Assembly (NCBI RefSeq): GCF_003389455.1 | Contig: NZ_QUAC01000481.1 | Span: 1-47,127, forward strand | Length of the DNA: 47,127 bases | Direction: 5' to 3' | Source of the DNA: Streptomyces inhibens | GTDB taxonomy: Bacteria > Actinomycetota > Actinomycetes > Streptomycetales > Streptomycetaceae | Shown here: positions 16,787 through 24,909 of the stretch, one piece after another | Position numbering within the stretch: position 1 is the stretch's first letter | Layout of the letters: the number at the start of each line of letters is the position of its first letter | Translations under genes and position numbers: made by a program | Notes under the pieces: model-generated | Databases searched by the model: none | What the model was told of the DNA's origin: nothing | What the model saw: only the letters and a program-made list of their open reading frames with translations

Positions 16787-18007
16787 ATGCCTCGCTGGAA
16801 GGCGCTTCCGGAGGAACTGGATCCGCAGGTGCGGGAGTTCGCCGGCCAGCTGCGCAGGCTCGTGGACCGCAACGGACTGAGTGTCGCCACCGTCGCGGAC
16901 CGTACGGGCTACAGCAAGACGTCGTGGGAGCGCTATTTCAACGGCCGGCTGCTGCCGCCCCAGCGCGCCGTGATCGCGCTCGCCGAGGCCACCGGGACGC
17001 ACCCCGGCCATCTCACCACGCTGTGGGAGCTGGCCGAACGCGCCTGGAGCCGGTCGGAGATGCGGCACGACGTCACCATGGAGGCGATACGGGTGGCCCA
17101 GGCGCGGGCCGCTCTGGGGGAGTTCGACACGGAGCCGGCGGAGGCGCAGCCGTCCGCGAAGCCTGCGAAGGCCGCCAGGGCCGCGCGGTCCGCGGACTCC
17201 GCCAAGGACGCGCCGTCCACGCAGGCCGCCGGGGCCGCGCAGTCCGTACGGGTCGCGGAGCCGCAGCCGATTCCGCCGGTGCCGCACCAGAGGAGCGGGG
17301 AACTGCCGTCGCCGGCGGACTTTCCCGATTGGGCGCAGACCGCGGCACAGCCCCCGGCCACGGCTGTGGCTCCCTCCCCGGCGGCCGCGCCTGCCGCAGG
17401 TGACGAGGGCCGGCGCGCCCGCCGGAGCCGGGCGGTCATGCTCACCGTCGGCGCGGCCGGCGCGCTGCTGGTGGCCGTCGCCGCCGTACTGCTGCTGAAT
17501 CCGGACACCGATGCCGGCAAGAAGACCGCCGCGCCCGCGCCGGCGGCCGCACCGAGCAAGCAGCCGGTGCTGCCCGCCGGGGTGCGCTGCGCCGGCGCCG
17601 GCTGTGTGGGGAAGGACCCGGAGGCGATGGGGTGCGGCGGGCCGCGCGCCGTCAGCCCGTCGCGCGGTCTGGCGGGCGGTGCGGTGATAGAGGTCCGCTA
17701 CAGCTCCCTCTGCCATACGGCCTGGGCCCGGATCAGCGGCGCGGCGCCGGGCGACCAGGCCACCATCAGCGCGGGCGGGCACAGTGCCACGGCGCGGGTC
17801 GAGCGGAACGGCACCGCGTACACCGCGATGGTCGAGGTGGCGGGGGACCCTGCGAAGGTCGCGGCCTGCGGGACGACCATGGCGGGCGTGAAGGGCTGCG
17901 CCCGGCCGGTGCCGGCAACCGCTGCCGGTCCGGGCACGCCCACCGGCCCGGGCACGCCCACCGGCCCCGGTACGCCCACCGGTCCGGCCGCGGGGGCGGC
18001 CCGTTAG
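16787..18007 (+). CDS. XRE-family HTH protein with membrane segment and DUF2690 domain
   Basis: The 406-residue protein has an N-terminal XRE helix-turn-helix (about residues 15-85, LSVATVADRTGYSKTSWERY), an Ala/Pro/Lys linker, a membrane segment at about 214-236 and a DUF2690 domain. That domain (about 265-375) carries the paired cysteines C268, C273, C283, C309, C361 and C371 and the motif VRYSSLCHTAWARI. The tail is a PGTPTG repeat. The layout suggests a membrane-spanning regulator with DNA binding inside and a disulphide-rich domain outside, possibly sensing the envelope; that is inference. GGGAGG precedes ATG 16787. The gene is flanked by strong hairpins and stands alone. Confidence 0.85.
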   Translation: MPRWKALPEELDPQVREFAGQLRRLVDRNGLSVATVADRTGYSKTSWERYFNGRLLPPQRAVIALAEATGTHPGHLTTLWELAERAWSRSEMRHDVTMEAIRVAQARAALGEFDTEPAEAQPSAKPAKAARAARSADSAKDAPSTQAAGAAQSVRVAEPQPIPPVPHQRSGELPSPADFPDWAQTAAQPPATAVAPSPAAAPAAGDEGRRARRSRAVMLTVGAAGALLVAVAAVLLLNPDTDAGKKTAAPAPAAAPSKQPVLPAGVRCAGAGCVGKDPEAMGCGGPRAVSPSRGLAGGAVIEVRYSSLCHTAWARISGAAPGDQATISAGGHSATARVERNGTAYTAMVEVAGDPAKVAACGTTMAGVKGCARPVPATAAGPGTPTGPGTPTGPGTPTGPAAGAAR

Positions 18008-18151
18008 CGCACGGGCCGATGAGCCGGCGCCCGCCCGGCGCGCACCGCTGGCCGGGAATCGCCGTCCGGGGAAGTCGTCCGAAATACAGGGGGCATGCCC
18101 GCCGGGATCCCGGGCATGCGACCGATATCCCCCCACGGGTGTGGCACAACT

Positions 18152-18194
18152 CGGCGGCCGCCCGCGCTCCCCTTCCTTGAGCGGGCGGCCGCCG
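18152..18194. terminator. Hairpin terminator after the XRE-DUF2690 gene
   Basis: A perfect 14-bp stem (CGGCGGCCGCCCGC at 18152-18165 and complement at 18181-18194) with a 15-base pyrimidine-rich loop, about 145 bp after the stop and 215 bp before mdh. Confidence 0.75.
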
Positions 18195-18304
18195 CACCCC
18201 GTACGGCGTGGAGACCGCCGTACGGACGCCCCGAAGCACCCGGTGAGGTGTTCCACACCGGCCCGTCGCTTGCTGTGGGCGGGGGTCCGATAGCCTGACG
18301 GCCG

Positions 18305-18326
18305 GGTCTCTCGATACCAAGAGACC
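18305..18326 (+). promoter_or_regulatory. Inverted repeat in the mdh leader
   Basis: GGTCTCT at 18305-18311 and AGAGACC at 18320-18326 form a 7-bp perfect dyad about 85 bp before the mdh start. A TCGATA direct repeat overlaps it. It may be an operator or a leader hairpin for mdh. Confidence 0.35.
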
Positions 18327-18409
18327 TCGATAGCTGGGCAGGGACACCCACCGCCACCCATGGTGGTCCAGGGGCTTGCCCCCGGAAAAACACCGCGCAG
18401 GAGATCGCC

Positions 18410-19402
18410 ATGACCCGCACTCCCGTCAATGTCACCGTCACCGGCGCAGCCGGCCAGATCGGTTACGCACTCCTCTTCCGCATCGCTTCCGGTCATCTGC
18501 TCGGCGCGGACGTGCCGGTCAAGCTGCGCCTCCTGGAGATCCCGCAGGGTCTGAAGGCCGCCGAGGGCACCGCCATGGAGCTCGACGACTGCGCCTTCCC
18601 GCTGCTCCAGGGCATCGACATCTCGGACGACCCGAACGTGGCCTTCGACGGCGCGAACGTCGCCCTGCTCGTCGGCGCCCGCCCCCGTACGAAGGGCATG
18701 GAGCGCGGCGACCTGCTGGAGGCCAACGGCGGCATCTTCAAGCCGCAGGGCAAGGCCATCAACGACCACGCCGCGGACGACATCAAGGTCCTGGTCGTCG
18801 GCAACCCCGCCAACACCAACGCGCTGATCGCCCAGGCCGCCGCGCCGGACGTACCCCGTGAGCGCTTCACCGCGATGACCCGTCTGGACCACAACCGCGC
18901 CATCTCGCAGCTCGCGCAGAAGACCGGCACCCCGGTCTCCGAGATCCGCAAGCTGACGATCTGGGGCAACCACTCCGCCACTCAGTACCCGGACATCTTC
19001 CACGCCGAGGTCGCCGGCAAGAACGCCGCCGAGGTCGTGGGCGACCAGAAGTGGCTGGCCGACACCTTCATCCCGACCGTCGCCAAGCGCGGTGCGGCGA
19101 TCATCGAGGCCCGTGGCGCGTCCTCCGCCGCCTCGGCCGCCAACGCCGCCATCGACCACGTCCACACCTGGGTCAACGGCACCGCCGACGGCGACTGGAC
19201 CTCGATGGGTATCCCCTCGGACGGCTCCTACGGCGTCCCGGAGGGCCTGATCTCCTCCTTCCCCGTCACCACCAAGGACGGCAAGTACGAGATCGTCCAG
19301 GGCCTGGAGATCAACGACTTCTCCCGCGAGCGCATCAACGCGTCCGTGAAGGAGCTGGAGGAGGAGCGCGAGGCCGTCCGCGGTCTCGGCCTCCTCGGCT
19401 GA
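18410..19402 (+). CDS. mdh: Malate dehydrogenase (NAD-dependent)
   Basis: Mdh oxidises malate to oxaloacetate in the TCA cycle. The 330 residues are the length of the long, cytosolic-type bacterial family. The NAD-binding loop is VTGAAGQIGYALLFRIASG at the N-terminus. Substrate arginines lie in GARPRTKGMERGDLL, VVGNPANTNALI is the cofactor-side motif, RLDHNRA follows, and the catalytic His is in IWGNHSATQYPD. GGAGATCGCC precedes the ATG at 18410. A hairpin dyad lies in the leader, and a strong terminator after the stop makes it a single-gene unit. Confidence 0.97.
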   Translation: MTRTPVNVTVTGAAGQIGYALLFRIASGHLLGADVPVKLRLLEIPQGLKAAEGTAMELDDCAFPLLQGIDISDDPNVAFDGANVALLVGARPRTKGMERGDLLEANGGIFKPQGKAINDHAADDIKVLVVGNPANTNALIAQAAAPDVPRERFTAMTRLDHNRAISQLAQKTGTPVSEIRKLTIWGNHSATQYPDIFHAEVAGKNAAEVVGDQKWLADTFIPTVAKRGAAIIEARGASSAASAANAAIDHVHTWVNGTADGDWTSMGIPSDGSYGVPEGLISSFPVTTKDGKYEIVQGLEINDFSRERINASVKELEEEREAVRGLGLLG

Positions 19403-19445
19403 GCCACCGCCGCGGCCGCCCACCACGGGCGGCACCGCAACCATC

Positions 19446-19483
19446 CCGAGCCCGCACGGTCCACAACGGCCGTGCGGGCTCGG
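19446..19483. terminator. Strong hairpin terminator after mdh
   Basis: A perfect 14-bp stem (CCGAGCCCGCACGG at 19446-19459 and complement at 19470-19483) with a 10-base loop, followed by CTGTTTC, 44 bp after the mdh stop. Confidence 0.85.
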
Positions 19484-19520
19484 CTGTTTCACCGCTTCGC
19501 CTGAATCCTGTGTAATCGCG

Positions 19521-19550
19521 CTGACACGGAGTGTCGTTCTCCCCTATGCT
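19521..19550 (+). promoter_or_regulatory. Candidate promoter of the three-gene membrane operon
   Basis: CTGACA at 19521-19526 and TATGCT at 19545-19550 are 18 bp apart and lie about 90 bp before the start codon at 19639, just after the mdh terminator. This is one of the better promoter matches in the window, judged by eye. Confidence 0.45.
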
Positions 19551-19638
19551 GCGGCTTCCGAGCAGCGGCCGTTTGCCGGCGCCTCGTGCCCGCGCAACCG
19601 GACCGCAGCGGTGGCTTGTTGTGTCTTGGGGGAGACCG

Positions 19639-21480
19639 GTGACGCAGACAAACGTGCCCGAGCAGCCCGGCGAACCCGACGAGCCTTCGGGGTTGGCGCC
19701 GGCCGGACCGGGCACCGCCCCGGCTCCGCCACCGTTCCCCGTGACTCCGCCGGGCGCCAGCGAGGCCACCCGGCTGCTGTGCGCCGGCACCTACATGGAC
19801 GACGAGTTCCGTGACGCGGTCATCGACGAGCTGTACGTCCATGAAGAACGGTTCGCCGCGCCTTCCCTGGGCATCGACGCGGCCCGGGTCCTCGCCCACG
19901 CGCTGCGCGCCCGGCGTCTCCAACTGGCCTGGGCGGCGACGATCCTGCTGCTGTGGATCGTGGCCGTCCCGTTGTCCTCGGGCCTCGCGTTGTTCTACCT
20001 CTTCCCCGTCGTGCTGATGGCCCTCGCCCGAGCCATCCGCCGGGCGCCGATTCCCCGGTGGATCGCGCGGTTCCTCTCCTTCGTGCTGCGCTGGTACGGC
20101 CGGCTGACGCTGACCTTTTTCCTCCTGGTGCTGGTCATCAAGGTGGGCGGCGGCAATGGGCCGGCGAACGTATTCGTCTTCCCGACGGCGCTGCTGCGCT
20201 ACGTGACAGGTGACGGACCGGACAACGGCTCCTTCGGCGACAGCGGGTGGCAGGGCGGCCCACAGATCGGCAGCCTGGACACCTCGTCCCTGGGCGGCAG
20301 CTACGAGACCTCCCTCCTCGTGCAGGCCTGGGTCACCCTCGTGCTGCCGCTGCTGGTGGCCGTGGTGGTCGCGCTGCAACGTGGGCAGTTCGCCAGGGTG
20401 CTCGCGAGTGAACTGTCCAAGGCGCGCTTCCCCGACGTCATGTCCGACCCCGCGGAGCGCGCCGAAGGCATCCGCTTCCACCGGCTGCGGGGCCGGGTAC
20501 GCATCGAGCAGCACGGGCCGTTGGTGATGTACCGGGCCGCCGATCCGTTCTGCGGTGCCGGTAGCCCGTACAAGACCTGGTCGCTGTCCGTGGAGCTGCG
20601 GCCCCGCGCGGACCGCACGGCCGCGCCGCTGGACAACAGCGCCATCCTGCGACGCATCGTCCCGCTGGTGGCGGCGCTGCGGGTGCCGTCTCCGCACGGT
20701 TCACCGCAGTCGGCGGCCGCGGTGCGCGACCGGCTGCGCGGGCTGGAGATCGACGAATGTGTCTTCCTCCCGGCCGAGGGGCTGCGATCCCGCGAGGCGG
20801 CGCCGTATGCGCCGGACGCCTTCGAGGTGCACCGGGCCGGCGCGGTGGAGGAGGGCGGGGAGACCCGGCGGCACTTCCTGCGCATCCGGGTCGGCGGCTG
20901 GAGCGAGGGCATCGTGACCACGGTCTTCGTGCGGGTGCACACCCAGGGCGGGATGCTGATGCTGGAGGTCGCGCCGCATGTGCTGTGGCCGCTGCGGCAG
21001 GACTTCCAGGACGCCGACCGGCTCGCCCATCTGCACCGCTACCTCAACCCGTTCGGCAAGGCCGTGTGGGCGCTGAACCGCACACCGAGTTCCGCGGGAC
21101 GCGCGGTGGTCACGCTGCTGCGCGGTCTGCTGCCGGTGTGGCACCTGGGCACCGGAGGGTACGGAGCGTCGCTGCCCGACGGCCCCGGAGCCTCCGTGCG
21201 CGAGCTCGGTTCGTCCGATGACGCATCCCTCTTCCAGGACATGGACGTCGCCCGCTATCTGACGACCATTCAGCAGCGGGTGGCGGCGGGCGTGACCACC
21301 GCACTGCGCGAAGCCGGCTACCAGACCGACGAGTTCGAGCAGCGGGTCATCCACGTCGCCAACGGCGGCGTCTACGTCGAGTCCGCTCAGGGGGCGGTCG
21401 GCATCGGCGACAACAACACCATCACCAACAACCAGGGCGGCACCGCGCCGGGCGAAGGGAACAATCGTGGCAACAGCTGA
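19639..21480 (+). CDS. Four-TM protein with large C-terminal domain and amyloid-like tail motif
   Basis: The 613-residue protein has a Pro-rich N-terminus (1-40) and four membrane segments at about 95-113, 114-132, 153-170 and 226-246. A soluble domain of about 320 residues follows, with no motif I recognise. The last 45 residues are Gly/Asn-rich and contain GAVGIGDNNTITNN (about 585-598). That motif is nearly repeated at the N-terminus of the next protein and resembles RHIM/BASS amyloid signalling motifs. The start is GTG 19639, where GGGGGAG sits just upstream; the in-frame ATG at 19531 lies in the promoter. The stop lies 14 bases inside the next gene. I infer a membrane-bound partner in an assembly with the next protein. 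Confidence 0.8.
   Translation: MTQTNVPEQPGEPDEPSGLAPAGPGTAPAPPPFPVTPPGASEATRLLCAGTYMDDEFRDAVIDELYVHEERFAAPSLGIDAARVLAHALRARRLQLAWAATILLLWIVAVPLSSGLALFYLFPVVLMALARAIRRAPIPRWIARFLSFVLRWYGRLTLTFFLLVLVIKVGGGNGPANVFVFPTALLRYVTGDGPDNGSFGDSGWQGGPQIGSLDTSSLGGSYETSLLVQAWVTLVLPLLVAVVVALQRGQFARVLASELSKARFPDVMSDPAERAEGIRFHRLRGRVRIEQHGPLVMYRAADPFCGAGSPYKTWSLSVELRPRADRTAAPLDNSAILRRIVPLVAALRVPSPHGSPQSAAAVRDRLRGLEIDECVFLPAEGLRSREAAPYAPDAFEVHRAGAVEEGGETRRHFLRIRVGGWSEGIVTTVFVRVHTQGGMLMLEVAPHVLWPLRQDFQDADRLAHLHRYLNPFGKAVWALNRTPSSAGRAVVTLLRGLLPVWHLGTGGYGASLPDGPGASVRELGSSDDASLFQDMDVARYLTTIQQRVAAGVTTALREAGYQTDEFEQRVIHVANGGVYVESAQGAVGIGDNNTITNNQGGTAPGEGNNRGNS
21391..21432 (+). other. Amyloid-like (RHIM/BASS-like) motif, copy 1, C-terminal
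   Basis: Codons for GAVGIGDNNTITNN. The core VGIGDNN resembles the VQVGDNN core of human RIPK3 as I recall it. Nine of 14 positions are identical to copy 2 in the following gene (GA, IG, NNT, T, N), and V/I and D/N changes are conservative. The match is seen; amyloid formation is inferred. Confidence 0.55.
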
Positions 21481-21841
21481 CGAACGCGGCAGCGGCAACC
21501 ACATCGGCAGTGTGCGGGGTGCGTTCGCCATCGGCAACAACAACACGGTGACGAACTACGAAGGCACCGGCACCCCCGCGGCGGACCCGGCGCAGGCGGA
21601 GCTGCTGCGTGCCGTCCGCGCACTGCGTGGCGAACTGGCCGTCGTGGTGGAGAACCCGCAGACCCTGGCGCTGCGCACCGAACTGGCCGACACCGAGACG
21701 GAGATCGCCGACACCGGGGCGGCCGGCCCCGGCCGGCTGGCCCGGCTGCGGGCCGCGCTGGCCGACGCCGGTGCCGTCGTGGGTCTGCTGGCATCCGGGG
21801 CGGCCGTCGGTGAGGCGGTCGCCGCGCTGGTGGGAGGGTGA
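21467..21841 (+). CDS. Small protein with N-terminal amyloid-like motif
   Basis: The 124-residue protein starts at GTG 21467, 14 bases inside the preceding gene, so the two are translationally coupled. Residues 18-31 (GAFAIGNNNTVTNY) match the tail motif of the upstream protein. A Pro/Ala spacer follows. Then come two helices likely to pair or coil (AELLRAVRALRGELAVVVEN and ALRTELADTETEIAD) and a hydrophobic Ala/Val/Gly-rich C-terminus (AGAVVGLLASGAAVGEAVAAL) that may insert in or touch a membrane. I do not recognise a named family. The design of adhesion motif, helical part and hydrophobic end fits a small adaptor or effector recruited by motif templating, but that is inference. Confidence 0.75.
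   Translation: MATADERGSGNHIGSVRGAFAIGNNNTVTNYEGTGTPAADPAQAELLRAVRALRGELAVVVENPQTLALRTELADTETEIADTGAAGPGRLARLRAALADAGAVVGLLASGAAVGEAVAALVGG
21518..21559 (+). other. Amyloid-like (RHIM/BASS-like) motif, copy 2, N-terminal
   Basis: Codons for GAFAIGNNNTVTNY, aligned without gaps to copy 1. The FAIGNNN core fits the small/hydrophobic-x-I/V-G pattern of RHIM cores with Q replaced by Ala. Matched motifs at the facing ends of adjacent gene products are the arrangement described for bacterial amyloid signalling pairs. Confidence 0.55.
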
Positions 21842-21843
21842 CG

Positions 21844-22842
21844 ATGACGGGTGGTAGCAGTGGCCGCTGGAACGACGAGACCCAGAGCTGGGAGGACGGT
21901 ACGCCGCCGCCCGCTCCCTATACGGGGCCGATGCCGCCCCGGCCGGCGTTCGCACCCGCCACGGGCGCACCCACGGGCACGGAACCGGGCACACCTACGG
22001 GCACACCTACGGGCATACCTACGGGCATACCTACGGGCGTGCCTCCGGGCACGGCCGGCCCCGGCCCGTACCCCGACCAGTACCCCGGCCCGCACCCCAG
22101 CCCGTACCCCGCACCGGATCCGCTCCTCACCCCGGCACCCGGGCCCGGGCCCGTACCCGGCACCCGTCGCCGTACCGCCCTCGTCGCCGGTGCGGCCGTG
22201 GCCGTGATCGCGGCGGCCTGTGGTGGCGGCTATCTGCTGTGGGGCCACCACGGCGATGCCTCGGCCGCCGCCCGCCCACCCTCCGGCACCCGGGCCTCCG
22301 CCGCGGCCACCACGGACGCCACCCCGCCCACCGGCGGAACCGGCGACTCCACCCACGCCACGGACGGCACCGCGACCGCCCCCTCCGCCACCGAACTCCC
22401 CGACGGCTATCGCCTCGTCCACGACGTCAAGGGCTTCACCATCGCCGTGCCGAGCGACTGGCAGCGCAGTGAGCGCGAGACCGGGGTGTTCTACACCGCG
22501 CCGGACGACCGCGGACTGGTGCAGATCTTCGAGATCAGCGAACCGGACACCACCCCGCGCCAGGCCCTGGAGAAGGCGTCACAGGGGCTGTCCGGCAACC
22601 CCGGATACCAGAAGATCAGCCTCGAACCGCTGTCCGGTCCGGCTCCCGGGAAGGACGCCACCCAGCTGGTCTACGCCTATGACAGTGACCGCGTCGGCGA
22701 ACGCGTCAAGGTCGTCGACTGTGCCTTCACCGTCGACGACGGGCGCCAGTTCGCCGTACTCGTCCTGGGCACCGAGGCCGACTGGCCGAAGCAGGAACGG
22801 ACCCAGCAGATCGCGCTGCGGGCCTTCGCCCCCACGGGCTGA
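21844..22842 (+). CDS. Membrane-anchored protein with extracytoplasmic C-terminal domain
   Basis: The 332-residue protein has a Pro/Gly/Thr-rich N-terminus with PTGTPTG and PTGIPTG repeats (about 43-67). A single membrane segment (about 111-132) follows, then a Ser/Thr/Pro/Ala linker and a compact C-terminal domain (about 187-332). That domain begins GYRLVHDVKGFTIAVPSDWQ, a pattern frequent at the outer end of streptomycete serine/threonine kinases and related membrane proteins, here without a kinase. One cysteine lies in the domain. ATG 21844 has GGGAGG six bases upstream; GTG 21838 is possible but too close to that site. Third gene of the operon, 2 bp after the previous stop. Confidence 0.8.
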   Translation: MTGGSSGRWNDETQSWEDGTPPPAPYTGPMPPRPAFAPATGAPTGTEPGTPTGTPTGIPTGIPTGVPPGTAGPGPYPDQYPGPHPSPYPAPDPLLTPAPGPGPVPGTRRRTALVAGAAVAVIAAACGGGYLLWGHHGDASAAARPPSGTRASAAATTDATPPTGGTGDSTHATDGTATAPSATELPDGYRLVHDVKGFTIAVPSDWQRSERETGVFYTAPDDRGLVQIFEISEPDTTPRQALEKASQGLSGNPGYQKISLEPLSGPAPGKDATQLVYAYDSDRVGERVKVVDCAFTVDDGRQFAVLVLGTEADWPKQERTQQIALRAFAPTG

Positions 22843-22861
22843 GGCCCGCACGGGGCGGGCC
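22843..22861. terminator. Short hairpin between convergent genes
   Basis: GGCCCGC at 22843-22849 pairs with GCGGGCC at 22855-22861 around a 5-base loop, immediately after the stop of the three-gene operon and before the stop of the DUF5988 gene. Confidence 0.45.
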
Positions 22862-22873
22862 GCGGCGCGGCCG

Positions 22874-23086
22874 CTACCCGGGCAGCTCCGTACGCTCCCA
22901 CCACTCGTAGACGGGAAGCGGGCCCTCGGGGGTGTCCTCCTGCCGGTCGGTGGCCCGGAAGTGTTCATAGCCGGCGCGGAACGGGATCTTCAGCTCGGTC
23001 GTCCCGGGAGGATCGATCGGCACGATCCGCTCGGGGAACTCCTCGGGGCCACCCTCCAGCACTGCCTTCGCCGCTGTATCAGCCAT
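22874..23086 (-). CDS. Small DUF5988-like protein
   Basis: The 70-residue protein contains AVLEGGPEEFPERIVPIDPP, a stretch ending RAGYEHFRATDRQ, and PLPVYEWWERTEL. This order matches the streptomycete DUF5988 family, which I recall only as small uncharacterised proteins. The start MADTAAKAVLEGG at ATG 23086 is chosen over an ATG at 23116 because it begins near the conserved block; the ribosome site is weak for both. It precedes nothing on its strand, and the Uma2-like gene lies upstream by 94 bp. Confidence 0.7.
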   Translation of the reverse strand: MADTAAKAVLEGGPEEFPERIVPIDPPGTTELKIPFRAGYEHFRATDRQEDTPEGPLPVYEWWERTELPG

Positions 23087-23180
23087 GCCTGCATTGTCTT
23101 CCGGACCGCCGCCCACGGCTCCTCCTGTTCGGCAGTGCGGGTGACACCGCGAAGACCTGGGCCAAGGTCTGCTCCTGGGG

Positions 23181-23771
23181 TCAGTCCCGGGGGAAGTCGT
23201 CGGTGGAGATGGTGATGCCGACCACCGTGTCGGTGAGATCGATCGGCTGGCCGTACACGAGCGTGACGTCGTCCTTGTAGTTGCCGTCCTGCGGGCGTGT
23301 GAAGACGCGGCAACGGCCGATGTAGGGGTCGGCGATCACGTAGACCGGTACCTCGGCGGCGGCGTAGACAGCCTTCTTCGGGCCGTAGTCGTTGGCTGCG
23401 GTGCCTTCGGAGATGACTTCGGCGACGAAATCGATGTCCTGGTAGCGCCAGCGGCCCTTCTCGGTTTTGGCGTAATCCTCGGCCATGGCCACCACATCGG
23501 AGGCGAATCCGTTCAGACGGCCGGGAAAGTCGATGCGGACGTCGGACAACACGCGCTTCTTCGGATACCGCGTACGCAGATGTTCGACGATATCCAAGAT
23601 CGTCTCCCAGTGCGTGGCTCGCTGCGGCGACATGTGGACGGCCCCCCCGACGATCTCGAACTTGTAGCCCTCGGGGACGGACTGCTCCAGCCGCTCGAAC
23701 AATTCGTCCAAGGTCGGCTCATTGGGCTCGGCCATCTCAATCCTGTCGGTTCGCTCAAGGCTGATGGTCAT
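23181..23771 (-). CDS. Uma2-family (DUF820) putative endonuclease-fold protein
   Basis: The 196-residue protein has the restriction-endonuclease-like DUF820/Uma2 pattern. The acidic residue of ASDVVAMAEDY, then DIDFVAEVISEGT with Asp and Glu, then the Lys of YGPKKAVYAAAEVPVYVIADP give the expected D...ExIS...K order. Conserved GYKFEIVGGAVHMSP lies near residue 30-45. Family members are common in multicellular bacteria and have no proven role. ATG 23771 follows GGAGGAG; an upstream in-frame ATG at 23846 lacks a site. It stands between the DUF5988 gene and a secreted protein gene, all on the minus strand. Confidence 0.85.
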   Translation of the reverse strand: MTISLERTDRIEMAEPNEPTLDELFERLEQSVPEGYKFEIVGGAVHMSPQRATHWETILDIVEHLRTRYPKKRVLSDVRIDFPGRLNGFASDVVAMAEDYAKTEKGRWRYQDIDFVAEVISEGTAANDYGPKKAVYAAAEVPVYVIADPYIGRCRVFTRPQDGNYKDDVTLVYGQPIDLTDTVVGITISTDDFPRD

Positions 23772-23862
23772 CGTGCCGCTCCTCCCCGCCGCCTCGCGCC
23801 TGCGGGCAGCCGCACGGTTCAACGATACGAATGTACGAACGGTCACGCGTCGTATGTGTGGG

Positions 23863-24696
23863 TTACGCGTTCGGCTCTTCCTGCCCCTCCTGCAGCTCCT
23901 TCACCGATGAGATGTCGACCGTATCGCCGGGGGCGGGTGTCTTGGCGGAGACCGGGGTGTCGTAGTTGCTCAGGAGGATGGTGCCGGTCTCGTGGTCGAC
24001 CTCGGCGGTGAGTTTGCGGGGGTAGTGCTTGCCGTTGATGGCCACGTAGACGGTCTGGACGGCGCCGTTGGCCTTCTTGACGACGGGGAGGACCGGGGTG
24101 CCTTCGAGGGTGGTGGGCCGGCCCTTGGTGAGGGTGGCGGTTGCGGTGGGTGACGGGGTGCGGGAGGGGGACGGGGTGGCGGAGGAGGACTTGCCGTGGC
24201 TCGTGGCCGACTTCTGGAAGGCCTTGAGGTCGCAGGCGTCGGCCAGGCTCTGGAGGATGGCGTCGCCCTTGGTGGTGCCGTGCAGGTAGGTGTCCTTGTA
24301 TTTGTCGGCGGCCGTGGTGCCCTCACTGCCGGGCAGCTGGCTCTTCCAGAAGGTCGCGTCCGGCTTCAGCCAGACCTGGGTGCCGCGCTTGATGATCTCG
24401 ATGCGGCCGAGCGGGCCCTTGCTGATGGTGCCGGCACAGTTGCCGGCCCGGTCGAGGGTGAGATCGAGCTGGGTGGGCTCCCCGGTGGTCCGGGTGCGCA
24501 GTCGCAGGGATTGCGCGGCGAGGAGTTCGTGGAGCGCGGTGTCGGCGATCTGCTGGGCCGATTTACCCGCGAGGTCGCCCTCGCCGTCGGGGTCGTCGGC
24601 CGCCGCCACGGCGCCCGTAGAGGCGGCCCCGGCAAGCAGGGCCGCGCCGCAGCTCAGGGCTACGGCGGCGGTGGCGGCACGGCGTCTGCTGGTCAT
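23863..24696 (-). CDS. Secreted protein, LolA/LppX-like candidate
   Basis: The 277-residue protein has a signal peptide (RRRAATAAVALSCGAALLAG to about residue 32, cleaved near AVAAAD). The cysteine in it does not fit a good lipobox. The mature part begins with a helix (AQQIADTALHELLAAQSLRL) followed by beta-rich stretches (DLTLDRAGNCAGTISKGPLG, IEIIKRGTQVWLKPD), the opening pattern of actinobacterial LppX/LolA-like lipoproteins that bind lipids. A Ser/Pro/Thr linker (about 165-185) splits it from a second beta part (VYVAINGKHYPRKLTAEVD). GGAGGTG precedes ATG 24696. Function is inferred from this weak resemblance. Confidence 0.6.
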   Translation of the reverse strand: MTSRRRAATAAVALSCGAALLAGAASTGAVAAADDPDGEGDLAGKSAQQIADTALHELLAAQSLRLRTRTTGEPTQLDLTLDRAGNCAGTISKGPLGRIEIIKRGTQVWLKPDATFWKSQLPGSEGTTAADKYKDTYLHGTTKGDAILQSLADACDLKAFQKSATSHGKSSSATPSPSRTPSPTATATLTKGRPTTLEGTPVLPVVKKANGAVQTVYVAINGKHYPRKLTAEVDHETGTILLSNYDTPVSAKTPAPGDTVDISSVKELQEGQEEPNA

Positions 24697-24859
24697 CTCG
24701 GCACCTCCGGTGCGGAGGGGACGTACAGCGATGGACATACAGCTATTCAGGGTACGTACCGGGACATCCGGTCGCACATTGAGTGAGTCGGGTCACTTTC
24801 CATGAATGTTTGGGCATAGGTACGGCGCTTCCGGGGAGGGCTCCCTGTTGCTGGTGACG

Positions 24860-24878
24860 CCAGTGGTTGCACCAGTGG
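24860..24878 (+). repeat. Direct repeat before the betaine operon
   Basis: CCAGTGG occurs at 24860-24866 and 24872-24878, a 12-bp period on one face of the helix, about 35 bp before the GTG start at 24910. It may be an operator near the promoter or transcript start. Confidence 0.3.
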
Positions 24879-24909
24879 GAACAACTCGGTAACCGGAAGG
24901 CAGAACGAC

